Source: Phocaeicola intestinalis
Lineage (GTDB): Bacteria > Bacteroidota > Bacteroidia > Bacteroidales > Bacteroidaceae
Assembly (NCBI RefSeq): GCF_014837065.1
Contig: NZ_JACSPP010000001.1
Span: 1-64,000, forward strand
DNA: 64,000 nucleotides
Direction of reading: 5' to 3'
Both the position numbers and the translations under genes were made by a program. Below the pieces are notes generated by a model, which worked only from the letters and a program-made list of their open reading frames with translations, did not search any database and was not told the DNA's origin. Shown in pieces: positions 9,061 through 17,633 of the stretch. The stretch's first letter is position 1. Each line of letters opens with the position of its first letter.

Positions 9061-9082
9061 ATATTTCTTTGGTTTATGTTTT

Positions 9083-9178
9083 CAGGTGGCTAGTTAACAG
9101 GTACTAGATGACTAGGTCTTAAATACATTGGTTTATCATTTATACCTGTCAACTAATGCCTAGTACCTGCTACCTATA
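9083..9178. repeat. Intergenic CTAGGTACCTAG-type palindrome, copy 1
   Basis: About 96 bp with CAGGTACTAG on the left and CTAGTACCTG on the right, plus scattered ACTAGG/CCTAGT units. It is the weakest of three related copies (see 9815-9920 and 11413-11524). It lies between the O-methyltransferase and rbfA. Confidence 0.7.
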
Positions 9179-9812
9179 GTTTTCGAATTATCGTCAACCC
9201 GTCCCGCAGGGGAAGGATAACTTTTTCCACACGCCGGTCGGAAGCTACATGGTCATTGAACCGCTTGATGCCGATGGTCTGTGCATCAGCACTCCGGGGT
9301 TCTTCCAGCACATGTCCGTCCCACAGCGTATTATCAGCAATGATATACCCTCCCTTGCGGAGCCGGGGCAGTATCATCTCATAGTAATCTATGTAGACCC
9401 GCTTGTTGCCGTCAACAAAAGCAAGGTCGAACGTGATGTCCATCGTTGGCACTATCTGCAAGGCATCGCCAATATAGAAGCGGATGCGGTCGGCATAGGG
9501 CGAACCTTCCAGCCACGGACGGGTAAAGTCTTCCTGCTCGTCATTGATTTCAAAGGTATGGAGCATCGCCCCTTCTTCCAGTCCCTCTGCCAGACACAAT
9601 GCCGAATAGCCGCTGTACGTACCTATTTCAAGCACCTGCCGTGGACGTATCATTGTGACAAACATCTTCAGCATCCGCCCCTGCAGGTGTCCCGAAGCCA
9701 TACGAGGACGCAACAACTTGACATGCGTAGCCCGATAGAGCGCCTTCAGGTAATCGCTCTCCTCATCAATATGTCCGAGGATATATGCATCCAATGCGTC
9801 GGTTTCTTTCAT
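9174..9812 (-). CDS. Class I SAM-dependent O-methyltransferase
   Basis: 212 residues, matching the small catechol-type O-methyltransferase family (methyltransferase 3, YrrM/TrmR-like). The SAM-binding motif is VLEIGTYSGYSALCLAEGL (about 60-78), and the acidic loop is FDLAFVDGNKRVYIDYYEM followed by GGYIIADNTLWDGHV, which carries the metal-binding Asp/Asn residues of this family. Some relatives methylate a modified uridine of tRNA; others act on small catechols, so the substrate is not settled. The stop codon abuts one palindromic repeat and the start abuts another, so this gene is bracketed by copies of the same element. Confidence 0.88.
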   Translation of the reverse strand: MKETDALDAYILGHIDEESDYLKALYRATHVKLLRPRMASGHLQGRMLKMFVTMIRPRQVLEIGTYSGYSALCLAEGLEEGAMLHTFEINDEQEDFTRPWLEGSPYADRIRFYIGDALQIVPTMDITFDLAFVDGNKRVYIDYYEMILPRLRKGGYIIADNTLWDGHVLEEPRSADAQTIGIKRFNDHVASDRRVEKVILPLRDGLTIIRKL

Positions 9813-9814
9813 AT

Positions 9815-9920
9815 CTCAGTTGACCAGTTGACAAGGTACTAGTTGACTAGGTTTTAAATAGCCAGGTTGGCTTAGTATCTAAAACCTAGTCACCTGGTAC
9901 CTAGTTAACTAGTCACCTCT
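9815..9920. repeat. Intergenic CTAGGTACCTAG-type palindrome, copy 2
   Basis: About 106 bp. The left arm has TTGACCAGTTGAC, GGTACTAGTTGACTAGG and TTTTAAATA; the right arm has TATCTAAAACCTAGTCACC, TGGTACCTAGTTAACTAG and TCACCTC, mirroring the left. It fills the gap between pyk and the methyltransferase. Confidence 0.8.
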
Positions 9921-9922
9921 AA

Positions 9923-11383
9923 TTATAAATATCTGTTCCGGTTCGGCAACACATAGTTCTCGGTATCTTCCAGCACATCGTCCACCTGGTTGATTTCGAG
10001 GAACGAAGTGTGCGTGCCTTTCTTACCGCCGCTCAGGTATGCTACCATTTCTTTCGGAGTCAGCACACCGTCGCTCAGCAACTTACGCAATGCCGTGAAA
10101 TAATACTCCTGTCCGTTTGCCTTTTCGGGCATATAGATAGCCTCCACTCCATACGACAAGGCAAGATGACGCATTGTCTTTTCCTTGTAGCAGATGGCAA
10201 GCACAGGATATTTACCACGGAAAGCAGCCAGATTGCGTGCCGTACGTCCACTGAAACTGTCGGTAATGATGGCACGGATAGGCATCAGCGTGGTGGCACG
10301 TACCGCCTGTTTTGCCAGGAAGCTGGTCACATCAGTATTGTCCGGAGTCAAAGGAATAGGTATGTCATTTTCTTCCATCTTGTCTTTTTCCGCCTGTGCG
10401 GCAATCTTTGCCATGGTCTTCACTGCCTCTACCGGATATTTGCCGTATGCCGTTTCGCCACTCAGCATCAGGGCATCGGTGCGGTAATAGATGGCATTGG
10501 CAATGTCGGTCACCTCGGCACGGGTAGGACGCGGATTGTTTATCATCGTGTGAAGCATCTGGGTAGCCACAATGACCGGTTTGCGTGCCAGGATACATTT
10601 TTTGATAAGCTTGCGCTGGATGCCGGGGATGCGCTCCTGCGGCACTTCGATGCCCAAATCTCCACGGGCTACCATCACCCCGTCTGCCACTTCCAGAATC
10701 TCATCGATATTGTCCACACCCTCCTGATTTTCGATTTTCGCGATAATCTGGATATCACTCTGATGAGCGTCGAGTATCTCGCGGATATCAAGTACATCCT
10801 GCTTGTTGCGCACAAAAGAGTGGGCGATAAAATCGATATCCTTTTCGATGGCATACAAGATATTATTACGGTCTTTTTCCGTGAGCGAAGGCAGATTGAT
10901 ACGCACGCCAGGCACATTCACGCTCTTGCGGTTTCCCAGTGTAGCATCATTGCAAACTTCGCAGAACAAGGTATCTTCGTTCTTGTCTATCACCCGCAGC
11001 TCCAGGTCGCCATCATCAATCAGTACATCTGCACCCACTGACAGGTCGTTTACAAATCCCGGATAGCTGACGGCGATGCATTCATGCGTCGTTTCCTGTT
11101 CGGGTTTGCCGACGATAGTTACCCGTTCGCCGGTCTTGAAATCGATGTGTCCTTCGGCACTTGCCGTTGTACGCACTTCCGGTCCTTTTGTATCCATCAG
11201 GATACCGATTCGGTTGGATACTTGGCGCACATTATTAATTAATGTCTCGAACCCTTCGCGGCTGGCGTGGGCAGTATTCATACGCACCACATTCATCCCC
11301 GCGTTAAACAGGTCGCGGATAAAATCGACATCACAACGTAAGTCTGAAATAGACGCAACGATTTTTGTTTGTTTGAGCATCAT
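9923..11383 (-). CDS. pyk: Pyruvate kinase
   Basis: 486 residues. It converts phosphoenolpyruvate and ADP to pyruvate and ATP, the last step of glycolysis. Seen: the N-terminal barrel start TKIVASISDLRCD and MNVVRMNTAHAS, the catalytic lysine segment IIAKIENQEGVDNIDEIL (Lys about 216), the metal site MVARGDLGIEVP, and LMLSGETAYGKYP, followed by the C-terminal regulatory domain. The order and length fit bacterial pyruvate kinases. ATGs at 11383 and 11380 are both possible starts. It stands alone between two copies of the intergenic palindrome, and no -7 box was found in its leader. Confidence 0.97.
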   Translation of the reverse strand: MMLKQTKIVASISDLRCDVDFIRDLFNAGMNVVRMNTAHASREGFETLINNVRQVSNRIGILMDTKGPEVRTTASAEGHIDFKTGERVTIVGKPEQETTHECIAVSYPGFVNDLSVGADVLIDDGDLELRVIDKNEDTLFCEVCNDATLGNRKSVNVPGVRINLPSLTEKDRNNILYAIEKDIDFIAHSFVRNKQDVLDIREILDAHQSDIQIIAKIENQEGVDNIDEILEVADGVMVARGDLGIEVPQERIPGIQRKLIKKCILARKPVIVATQMLHTMINNPRPTRAEVTDIANAIYYRTDALMLSGETAYGKYPVEAVKTMAKIAAQAEKDKMEENDIPIPLTPDNTDVTSFLAKQAVRATTLMPIRAIITDSFSGRTARNLAAFRGKYPVLAICYKEKTMRHLALSYGVEAIYMPEKANGQEYYFTALRKLLSDGVLTPKEMVAYLSGGKKGTHTSFLEINQVDDVLEDTENYVLPNRNRYL

Positions 11384-11412
11384 ATAGTTTTAAGTTTTTA
11401 GTGTTTATATTT

Positions 11413-11524
11413 GAGGTGACCAGTTGACCAGGCACTAGGAACTAGGTTCTAAAATGCTTTACCTAACATCCAGTCAACCAGTATCTAAAACCTAGTTCCT
11501 AGTACCTGGTCTACTAGTACCTAG
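11413..11524. repeat. Intergenic CTAGGTACCTAG-type palindrome, copy 3
   Basis: About 112 bp. Left arm GAGGTGACCAGTTGACC, AGGCACTAGGAACTAGG, TTCTAAAAT; right arm ATCTAAAACCTAGTTCC, TAGTACCTGGTC, TACTAGTACCTAG. It extends into the 3' end of aroQ and encodes the last nine residues of that protein. Confidence 0.8.
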
Positions 11525-11935
11525 AAGCGCTTCCAGAGCCAGCCGGTACGAATCCAGGCCGAAGCCACAAATCACACCTTTACACGCACACGCTATCATC
11601 GATTTGTGCCGGAACTCTTCCCGGGTATGCACATTCGAAATATGAACTTCGATGACCGGAGTGGTAACAGAACGGATAGCATCCTGCAAAGCGATAGAAG
11701 TATGAGTGTAAGCTCCGGCATTCAGGATGATTCCGTTGGAAGAAAATCCCACTTCATGAATCTTGTTGATTAGCTCGCCCTCCACGTTCGACTGGAAATA
11801 ATCGAGTTCCACATCGGGATAACGCTCTTTAAGTGTCTGATAATAGTCTTCGAACGAAGTCGAACCATAAATGGAAGGTTCGCGTTTCCCCAACAGATTA
11901 ATATTGGGACCATTGATTATTTGTATCTTCATCAT
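11492..11935 (-). CDS. aroQ: 3-dehydroquinate dehydratase, type II
   Basis: 147 residues from ATG 11935 (11932 also possible; a GTG at 11941 is less likely). It dehydrates 3-dehydroquinate in the shikimate pathway; the type II enzyme is usually a cytoplasmic dodecamer. Seen: the start IQIINGPNINLLGKREPSIYG with the catalytic tyrosine (Tyr23) and arginine, FFQSN-like FQSNVEGELINKIHE, ILNAGAYTHTSIAL and the histidine loop VIEVHISNVHTREEFRHKS. The C-terminal tail GTSRPGTRN after EALL is encoded by the intergenic palindrome at 11413-11524, so the natural terminus seems to have been replaced by repeat sequence. Its promoter box (11981-11988) faces that of xerD. Confidence 0.95.
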   Translation of the reverse strand: MMKIQIINGPNINLLGKREPSIYGSTSFEDYYQTLKERYPDVELDYFQSNVEGELINKIHEVGFSSNGIILNAGAYTHTSIALQDAIRSVTTPVIEVHISNVHTREEFRHKSMIACACKGVICGFGLDSYRLALEALLGTSRPGTRN

Positions 11936-11957
11936 ATTCACGAAGTAAACTTTTTAA

Positions 11958-11965
11958 TAACTTTG
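11958..11965 (+). promoter_or_regulatory. -7 promoter box for xerD
   Basis: TAACTTTG, 33 nt upstream of ATG 11999. It faces the aroQ box at 11981-11988, so the two transcripts would start almost on top of each other and run through each other's promoter. Confidence 0.6.
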
Positions 11966-11980
11966 CTGCAAAATCCGGCA

Positions 11981-11988
11981 CAAAGATA
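11981..11988 (-). promoter_or_regulatory. -7 promoter box for aroQ
   Basis: TATCTTTG on the minus strand, 46 nt upstream of ATG 11935, only 15 nt from the opposing xerD box. Confidence 0.6.
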
Positions 11989-11998
11989 CGAAAAAGAA

Positions 11999-12910
11999 AT
12001 GAAAACCAACGAGAAGATTATAACAAAGTACCGACAATACCTGAAATTGGAAAAGTCTCTGTCGGAAAACACCATACAGGCGTACCTCACCGACCTCGAC
12101 AAACTCCTCGCCTACTTCACTCTGGAGGGCATCGACTGCACAGAAGCCACCTTGCAGGACCTAGAAAACTTCTCAGCTGGCCTCCACGATATCGGCATCC
12201 ACCCTCGTTCGCAAGCCCGCATCCTTTCAGGAATACGCTCGTTCTACCGCTTTCTTACCCTCGACGACTATATCCGGCAAGACCCGAGCGAACTGCTCGA
12301 ATCACCACAGATAGGCAAACACCTTCCCGACATACTGACCGTGGGAGAAATAGATGCACTTATCGGAGCCATCGACCAAGGCACCCCCGAGGGCCAACGC
12401 AACCGCGCCATTCTGGAAACCTTGTACAGCTGCGGACTTCGCGTATCGGAACTCTGCAACCTCCGGCTATCCGACCTCTACCTTTCCGAAGGCTTTATCA
12501 AAGTGGAAGGCAAGGGAAACAAACAACGCCTGGTACCCATCTCTCCCCGTGCCGTCAACGAGCTGAAGAATTACTTCGTAGAACGCGAAGAAACAAAAAT
12601 CCGCCCCGGTTACGAAGATTTTGTCTTCATCAGCCGGATAGGCAAGAACATTTCGCGCATTATGGTGTTTCATATAATAAAGGAGTTGGCAGACCAAATC
12701 GGACTAAAAAAAAGCATCAGCCCCCATACTTTCCGCCACTCGTTCGCCACCCATCTGCTCGAAGGCGGTGCCAACCTGCGTGCCATCCAGTGTATGCTGG
12801 GACACGAAAGCATCGGCACCACCGAGATTTATACCCACATCGACCGCAATATGTTGCGGCAAGAAATCATCGAACACCACCCACGGAACAAGAAAAAGCA
12901 ATCCGAGTGA
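11999..12910 (+). CDS. xerD: Site-specific tyrosine recombinase XerD
   Basis: 303 residues, the normal length for XerC/XerD, which resolve chromosome dimers at dif. The start at 11999 (MKTNEKIITKYRQYL) fits the family; an in-frame start at 11921 would add 26 atypical residues. All catalytic positions are visible: Arg148 (CGLRVSEL), Lys172 (EGKGNKQR), His243 and Arg246 (SPHTFRHSFATHLL), His269 (MLGHESIGTTEIYTH) and the nucleophile Tyr278. The N-terminal SAM-like domain has the expected LSENTIQAYLTDL. It is not next to an integron or phage, so it is most likely the housekeeping enzyme. XerD rather than XerC is judged from context and general resemblance. Confidence 0.92.
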   Translation: MKTNEKIITKYRQYLKLEKSLSENTIQAYLTDLDKLLAYFTLEGIDCTEATLQDLENFSAGLHDIGIHPRSQARILSGIRSFYRFLTLDDYIRQDPSELLESPQIGKHLPDILTVGEIDALIGAIDQGTPEGQRNRAILETLYSCGLRVSELCNLRLSDLYLSEGFIKVEGKGNKQRLVPISPRAVNELKNYFVEREETKIRPGYEDFVFISRIGKNISRIMVFHIIKELADQIGLKKSISPHTFRHSFATHLLEGGANLRAIQCMLGHESIGTTEIYTHIDRNMLRQEIIEHHPRNKKKQSE

Positions 12911-12993
12911 GCACTTTTGCCCCGTTTTAATCTTTTTTTTAGTATCTGTTTAAAAAAAACGAGCAAAAAGTTAACAGCTAATGGAGTTTTTCT

Positions 12994-13001
12994 TATCTTT
13001 G
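12994..13001 (+). promoter_or_regulatory. -7 promoter box for the TPR lipoprotein
   Basis: TATCTTTG, about 70 nt upstream of ATG 13072; the leader is AT-rich. Confidence 0.6.
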
Positions 13002-13071
13002 CCCCAAATATAAAAACGAAGTAAAAAAAACAACTAGATTATATTTTATAACAAACCAAATAGTAAAAATC

Positions 13072-14748
13072 ATGATTAAAAAGTTGTATTTGCCCTTAGT
13101 GGCATTGTTAGTTCTTGCTTTCTCTTCATGTAGCAAGATGGGTGAATTAGACCCGAGCTATTTCACAACTGATCCTGAAGTATTGGAAGCTATCGGTGGC
13201 AAGGTGCCTGTAACTATCACGGGCAAGTTCCCTGAAAAGTATTTCAAGAAAAATGCGACCGTTGAAGTCACTCCGGTCTTGAGATGGGATGGTGGCGAAG
13301 CCAAAGGCCAACCCGCCAAGTTCCAAGGCGAAAAAGTACAAGGCAACGACCAGACCATATCTTACAAGGCTGGTGGTACTTATACGATGAAAGCCTCTTT
13401 CGACTACGTTCCGGAAATGGCTAAATCTGAACTGTATCTTGATTTCAAAATCAAGAAAGGAAAGAAAGAATACACCATCCCTTCTGTAAAGATTGCCGAC
13501 GGTGTAATCGCTACATCTGAACTTCCGACCGTTGAATCAGCCAATGCAGCCTACGCAGCAGACGCTTTCCAACGCATCATCAAGCAGGCTCAGGAAGCTC
13601 AAATCATGTTCTTGATCCAACAGGCTAACATCCGCGCAAGCGAACTGAAGTCAGAAGGCATCAAGGATTTCAACAAGAAAGTGGTTGCAGTAAACGGCGA
13701 CAAGAAAAACTTCAAGTTGAACAACATCGAAATCTCTGCTTACGCATCTCCGGATGGTGGTGTGAAACTGAACACCGGTTTGGCTGAAGACCGTCAGGAA
13801 AACACTGAAAAGTACCTGAACAAGCAATTGAAGAAAGGCGAAATCGAAACTCAGGTTGACGCTAAATATACTGCACAAGACTGGGAAGGCTTCCAGGAAC
13901 TGGTTTCTAAATCAAACATCCAGGACAAAGACCTCATCTTGCGCGTCTTGTCTATGTACCAAGACCCCGAACAACGTGAAACTGAAATCAAGAACATCTC
14001 TTCAGTTTACAAGACCTTGGCAGATGAAATCCTTCCGCAATTGCGCCGTGCACGCCTGACCGCCAACTACGATGTTATCGGACGTAGCGATGAAGAAATC
14101 AACGCCGCATTCGACGCGAAAGAAGACTCTATCAGCGTAGACGAATTGCTGTATGCAGCTACCCTGACTCAGGACAACGCACGCAAGGAAGCCATCTACA
14201 AGAGAGCTATCGAAAAATATCCGAACGATTACCGTGCATACAACAACCTGGGTATGATGTCATACGCAGCAGGCGACCTGAACGCTGCTGAAAACTACTT
14301 CAAGCAAGCCGCAAGCAAAGACGCCAACGCTGCCGAAGTCAACACCAACCTCGGTCTGTGCGCATTGTGCAAAGGCAACGTAGCTGATGCAGAAACTTAC
14401 CTGAGCAAGTCTACTGGTGCTAATACCGCTAACGAAGCTTTGGGTAACCTCTACATCAAACAAGGTCAGTACGACCGTGCCGTACAAGCTTTCGGCGACA
14501 CCAAGACCAACTCTGCTGCCTTGGCTCAAATCCTGGCTAAGGATTACAACAAAGCTAAGAGCACATTGTCGGCAGTTAAGAATCCGGATGCTTACACTGA
14601 CTATCTGATGGCTATCGTAGGTGCACGCACCAACAATGCCGACCTGGTTAAGTCAAGCATGGCTAAAGTGGCTCAGAAAGATGCCAACTTGAAAGCAAGC
14701 GCACAAAACGACCGCGAATTTGCTAAATATGCCAACGAAATCCAATAA
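13072..14748 (+). CDS. TPR-repeat lipoprotein with OmpA-like segment
   Basis: 558 residues. Signal peptide with lipobox FSSC (Cys about residue 22) marks a lipoprotein. Residues 30-150 form beta-rich repeats. About 215-260 has an OmpA-like peptidoglycan-domain pattern (IEISAYASPDGGVKLNTGLAEDR fits the family strand-helix with the Asp and Arg contacts). Residues 360-480 contain several tetratricopeptide repeats such as YRAYNNLGMMSYAAGDLNAAENYF. Codon choice looks like a highly expressed gene (frequent AAC, GAC, CGT, GCT), unlike its neighbours. It is transcribed alone and closed by a strong terminator. Probably an abundant envelope protein linking outer membrane and cell wall; the precise role is unknown. 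Confidence 0.85.
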   Translation: MIKKLYLPLVALLVLAFSSCSKMGELDPSYFTTDPEVLEAIGGKVPVTITGKFPEKYFKKNATVEVTPVLRWDGGEAKGQPAKFQGEKVQGNDQTISYKAGGTYTMKASFDYVPEMAKSELYLDFKIKKGKKEYTIPSVKIADGVIATSELPTVESANAAYAADAFQRIIKQAQEAQIMFLIQQANIRASELKSEGIKDFNKKVVAVNGDKKNFKLNNIEISAYASPDGGVKLNTGLAEDRQENTEKYLNKQLKKGEIETQVDAKYTAQDWEGFQELVSKSNIQDKDLILRVLSMYQDPEQRETEIKNISSVYKTLADEILPQLRRARLTANYDVIGRSDEEINAAFDAKEDSISVDELLYAATLTQDNARKEAIYKRAIEKYPNDYRAYNNLGMMSYAAGDLNAAENYFKQAASKDANAAEVNTNLGLCALCKGNVADAETYLSKSTGANTANEALGNLYIKQGQYDRAVQAFGDTKTNSAALAQILAKDYNKAKSTLSAVKNPDAYTDYLMAIVGARTNNADLVKSSMAKVAQKDANLKASAQNDREFAKYANEIQ

Positions 14749-14771
14749 TCTTATCTGATAGATTTCAATGA

Positions 14772-14804
14772 AAGCCGGAGTGCAAAACGCATTCCGGCTT
14801 TTTT
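14772..14804 (+). terminator. Rho-independent terminator after the TPR lipoprotein
   Basis: 12-bp stem AAGCCGGAGTGC (14772-14783) and GCATTCCGGCTT (14789-14800) around AAAAC, followed by a T run. Confidence 0.9.
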
Positions 14805-14858
14805 ATTTCAAATAATTTATGTACATTCGCAGGCAAATCAATATATATCCACAGAGCC

Positions 14859-15866
14859 ATGAAGACAATTGCTCCACTCGTCGCACTTATCATGCTTTCC
14901 CTTTCTGCCTGCAAGAAGGACAATCGCTTTGTGCTACACGCCGAAATGACAGGCTTGTCCGACAAGCCCATCCTCGTAATATACGATGACCCCGTGTCAC
15001 GTCTTGATACAATTTTCCCGAAAGAAGGCAAGTTCGAATATGCTTTCCTTCCAGACACCATCACCATTTTCCGGCTTGTTTCCACAGAAGGAGAAGTGAT
15101 TCCGTTTTTTGCAGACCGTGGGCAAGAAGTCAAGTTGGCAGGCACATTCGGACAACCCGACATACAGGGGAGCGGAGACAACGGAGCATACGGAACTCTA
15201 TTAAAAGAACTGCAACCGCTAAAAGACTCTACATCCATTGTACAAACAGTAGAAAAGTTTATCCAGACGCATCCCACATCGTTTGCCTCTGCCTACCTCA
15301 TCAACCGATACTTCATCCAGGTGCCCCAACCCGATATGGAGAAAATCGACCAGCTTATCGCCCCTTTGGCAGGAAACATCAAGGACAGCCGCTTGCTTAG
15401 CATCGTACTGAAGGCTTTGCCTTCCCAGTCCGACCTCAAACGGACATCGGAAGGATACGTCAACTATTTCTCATGCAAAGACCGAAAAGGGAAATACATC
15501 TCGTGGAGTGGAGAAAAAGACAGCTACACCCTGCTCAACTTTTGGGCTAGTTGGAACCCGGAAAGCATAACCCGACGCGATTCGCTGGCAACCTTGGTTA
15601 AAAAGTTCCCTGAAAAACAATTCAAAGTCCTGAACATTTCACTGGATTACGAAAAAGACAAGTGGCTGAATGCATGCAAGGAAGATACCAAACAATGGAT
15701 AGAAACCTGCGACTTCAAAGGCTGGGACAATGTTGTGGTCAAACAAAACCAAATCCACACCCTTCCCGACAATATCCTGATAGGAAACAACCGTAAGATT
15801 TTCGCAACCGGCCTGTACGGCCAGCCGCTCTATGACAAAATAAAAGAACTGACAACAAAAAAATAA
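14859..15866 (+). CDS. Thioredoxin-fold lipoprotein (DUF4369-like), active-site cysteines absent
   Basis: 335 residues. Signal peptide with lipobox LSAC, then a DUF4369-like beta domain (about 25-110) and a helical linker. A C-terminal thioredoxin/AhpC-like fold starts at about residue 215. Where TlpA-type relatives read WASWCxPCR, this protein reads LLNFWASWNPESITRRD (about 226-240), so both redox cysteines are replaced. It can bind like a thioredoxin but should not do disulfide exchange. A weak -7-like TACATTCG (14822-14829) lies between the upstream terminator and the ATG, and yifB follows after 19 nt, suggesting a two-gene operon. The residues are unambiguous; the non-redox role is inferred. 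Confidence 0.85.
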   Translation: MKTIAPLVALIMLSLSACKKDNRFVLHAEMTGLSDKPILVIYDDPVSRLDTIFPKEGKFEYAFLPDTITIFRLVSTEGEVIPFFADRGQEVKLAGTFGQPDIQGSGDNGAYGTLLKELQPLKDSTSIVQTVEKFIQTHPTSFASAYLINRYFIQVPQPDMEKIDQLIAPLAGNIKDSRLLSIVLKALPSQSDLKRTSEGYVNYFSCKDRKGKYISWSGEKDSYTLLNFWASWNPESITRRDSLATLVKKFPEKQFKVLNISLDYEKDKWLNACKEDTKQWIETCDFKGWDNVVVKQNQIHTLPDNILIGNNRKIFATGLYGQPLYDKIKELTTKK

Positions 15867-15885
15867 ACCTTAAATACGACCTTAA

Positions 15886-17424
15886 ATGCTAATCAAACTC
15901 TTCGGCGCCGCCGTACAAGGAATAGACGCCACCATCGTCACTATCGAAGTGAACAGCTCACGGGGAATCAAGTTCTTCCTCGTAGGACTGCCCGACTCTG
16001 CCGTAAAAGAAAGCCATGAACGCATCGTTGCCGCCCTGCAAGTCAACGGATACAAATTTCCTACCTGCCAGATAGTTATCAACATGGCTCCTGCCGACAT
16101 CCGCAAGGAAGGCTCATCGTATGACCTGCCGCTGGCACTTGGCATACTGGGAGTGACGGGTGCCGTAGCTACCGACAAGTTCGACCGCTACCTCATCATC
16201 GGCGAACTGAGCCTGGACGGAAGCCTGCAGCCCATCAAAGGCGCCCTTCCCATAGCCATCTGCGCCCGCCAGCAAGGTTTCGAAGGCTTCATCCTGCCCA
16301 AACAGAATGCACGCGAAGCCGCCGTGGTCAACAACCTGAATGTATATGGCGTGGAAAACATCACCGAAGTCATCGACTTCTTCAATGGCAAGCGCGAACT
16401 GGAACCTACCGTCGTCAACACCCGTGAGGAATTCTACCGAAGCCAGTCGAACTTTCCTTTCGACTTTGCCGATGTAAAAGGGCAGGAGAATGTAAAGCGC
16501 GCACTGGAAGTAGCAGCAGCAGGCGGCCATAACCTTATTATGGTAGGAGCACCAGGAAGCGGCAAGTCGATGATGGCGAAATGCCTTCCCAGCATCCTGC
16601 CTCCGCTCTCGCTTGCCGAAAGTTTAGAAACTACCAAGATTCATTCTGTAGCAGGCAAGTTGGGAAAAGAATCGTCACTTATCGCTGTCCGCCCGTTCCG
16701 CAGCCCGCACCACACCATTTCGCAAGTCGCCATGGTAGGCGGAGGCACCAATCCCCAGCCGGGTGAAATCAGCCTGGCACACAACGGCGTATTGTTCCTC
16801 GACGAGCTTCCGGAGTTCAACCGAAGTGTACTCGAAGTACTCCGCCAGCCGCTGGAAGACCGGCGCATCACCATCTCACGTGCCAAATACACCTTGGATT
16901 ATCCTGCCAGCTTCACCCTGATAGCCTCTATGAATCCCTGTCCGTGCGGCTATTACAACCATCCCACACGCCATTGTGTCTGCACACCCGGACAGGTACA
17001 GAAATACTTGAACCGCATCTCCGGCCCACTGCTCGACCGCATTGATATTCAGGTAGAAATCGTCCCCGTACCGTTCGAGAAGCTTGCCGAACGGGAGAAA
17101 GGCGAATCGAGTGCCGCCATCCGCGAACGTGTGATATGTGCCCGGCAGATACAGGCAAAGCGTTTTGCCGACCTTCCTGGCATTCATTGCAATGCACAGA
17201 TGACCTCTCGCCTGCTCCACCAATATGCCCAACCCGACACACACGGCATGAATCTCCTGCGCACCGCCATGGAACGCTTCAACCTCTCTGCCCGTGCCTA
17301 CGACCGCATATTGAAAGTCTCCCGCACCATTGCCGATTTAGACGGAAGCGAAGCTATCCTCCCTCGCCACCTTGCCGAAGCCATCAGCTACCGCAACCTG
17401 GACCGGGAAAACTGGGCAGGATGA
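15886..17424 (+). CDS. comM: YifB/ComM family Mg-chelatase-like AAA+ ATPase
   Basis: 512 residues, full length. Relatives (ComM) are hexameric helicases that aid branch migration during natural transformation. Seen: an N-terminal Lon-like domain (about 1-180, with LVGLPDSAVKESHERIVAAL), then the AAA+ core with Walker A GAPGSGKS (about 220-227) and Walker B GVLFLDELPEF. A cysteine cluster follows, NPCPCGYYNHPTRHCVC (about 345-361), characteristic of the YifB family, with the sensor regions after it. It lies 19 nt downstream of the thioredoxin-fold lipoprotein. Natural competence is poorly documented in Bacteroidales, so the in vivo role is open. Confidence 0.93.
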   Translation: MLIKLFGAAVQGIDATIVTIEVNSSRGIKFFLVGLPDSAVKESHERIVAALQVNGYKFPTCQIVINMAPADIRKEGSSYDLPLALGILGVTGAVATDKFDRYLIIGELSLDGSLQPIKGALPIAICARQQGFEGFILPKQNAREAAVVNNLNVYGVENITEVIDFFNGKRELEPTVVNTREEFYRSQSNFPFDFADVKGQENVKRALEVAAAGGHNLIMVGAPGSGKSMMAKCLPSILPPLSLAESLETTKIHSVAGKLGKESSLIAVRPFRSPHHTISQVAMVGGGTNPQPGEISLAHNGVLFLDELPEFNRSVLEVLRQPLEDRRITISRAKYTLDYPASFTLIASMNPCPCGYYNHPTRHCVCTPGQVQKYLNRISGPLLDRIDIQVEIVPVPFEKLAEREKGESSAAIRERVICARQIQAKRFADLPGIHCNAQMTSRLLHQYAQPDTHGMNLLRTAMERFNLSARAYDRILKVSRTIADLDGSEAILPRHLAEAISYRNLDRENWAG

Positions 17425-17452
17425 TTTGCTAATAGAATAAGAAGTAAAATAA

Positions 17453-17622
17453 TGCGAATCAGGAGTTAAAAAGGGGTTATAAGGAGTTATCGCCCGCTTG
17501 GTGGGCTGGGAGTTAGATACCAAGACCTTTTGTACCGCTTTCAGAAGCAAGGCTATTGGCCTTTAACTTCTGAACGAAGTGATAACTCTTGGGAAATAAC
17601 TACGTTTGACTCCTGATTCGCA
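17453..17622. repeat. 170-bp MITE-like element with 14-bp inverted ends
   Basis: TGCGAATCAGGAGT (17453-17466) and ACTCCTGATTCGCA (17609-17622) are perfect inverted termini. Inside are several GGAGTTA/TAACTCC-type units and a short hairpin, GCCCGCTTGGTGGGC. There is no ORF, so if mobile it would be non-autonomous. Confidence 0.7.
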
Positions 17623-17633
17623 TAAATATAATG

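Noticed and set aside
10010..11041. 343-codon plus-strand ORF opposite pyk
   Set aside because: It is the antisense shadow of pyruvate kinase, with no recognisable domain and no promoter or start context.
11999..12910. Invertase or integrase of a mobile element
   Set aside because: The tyrosine recombinase has XerD length and motifs, sits among housekeeping genes and has no att sites or invertible promoters visible nearby.
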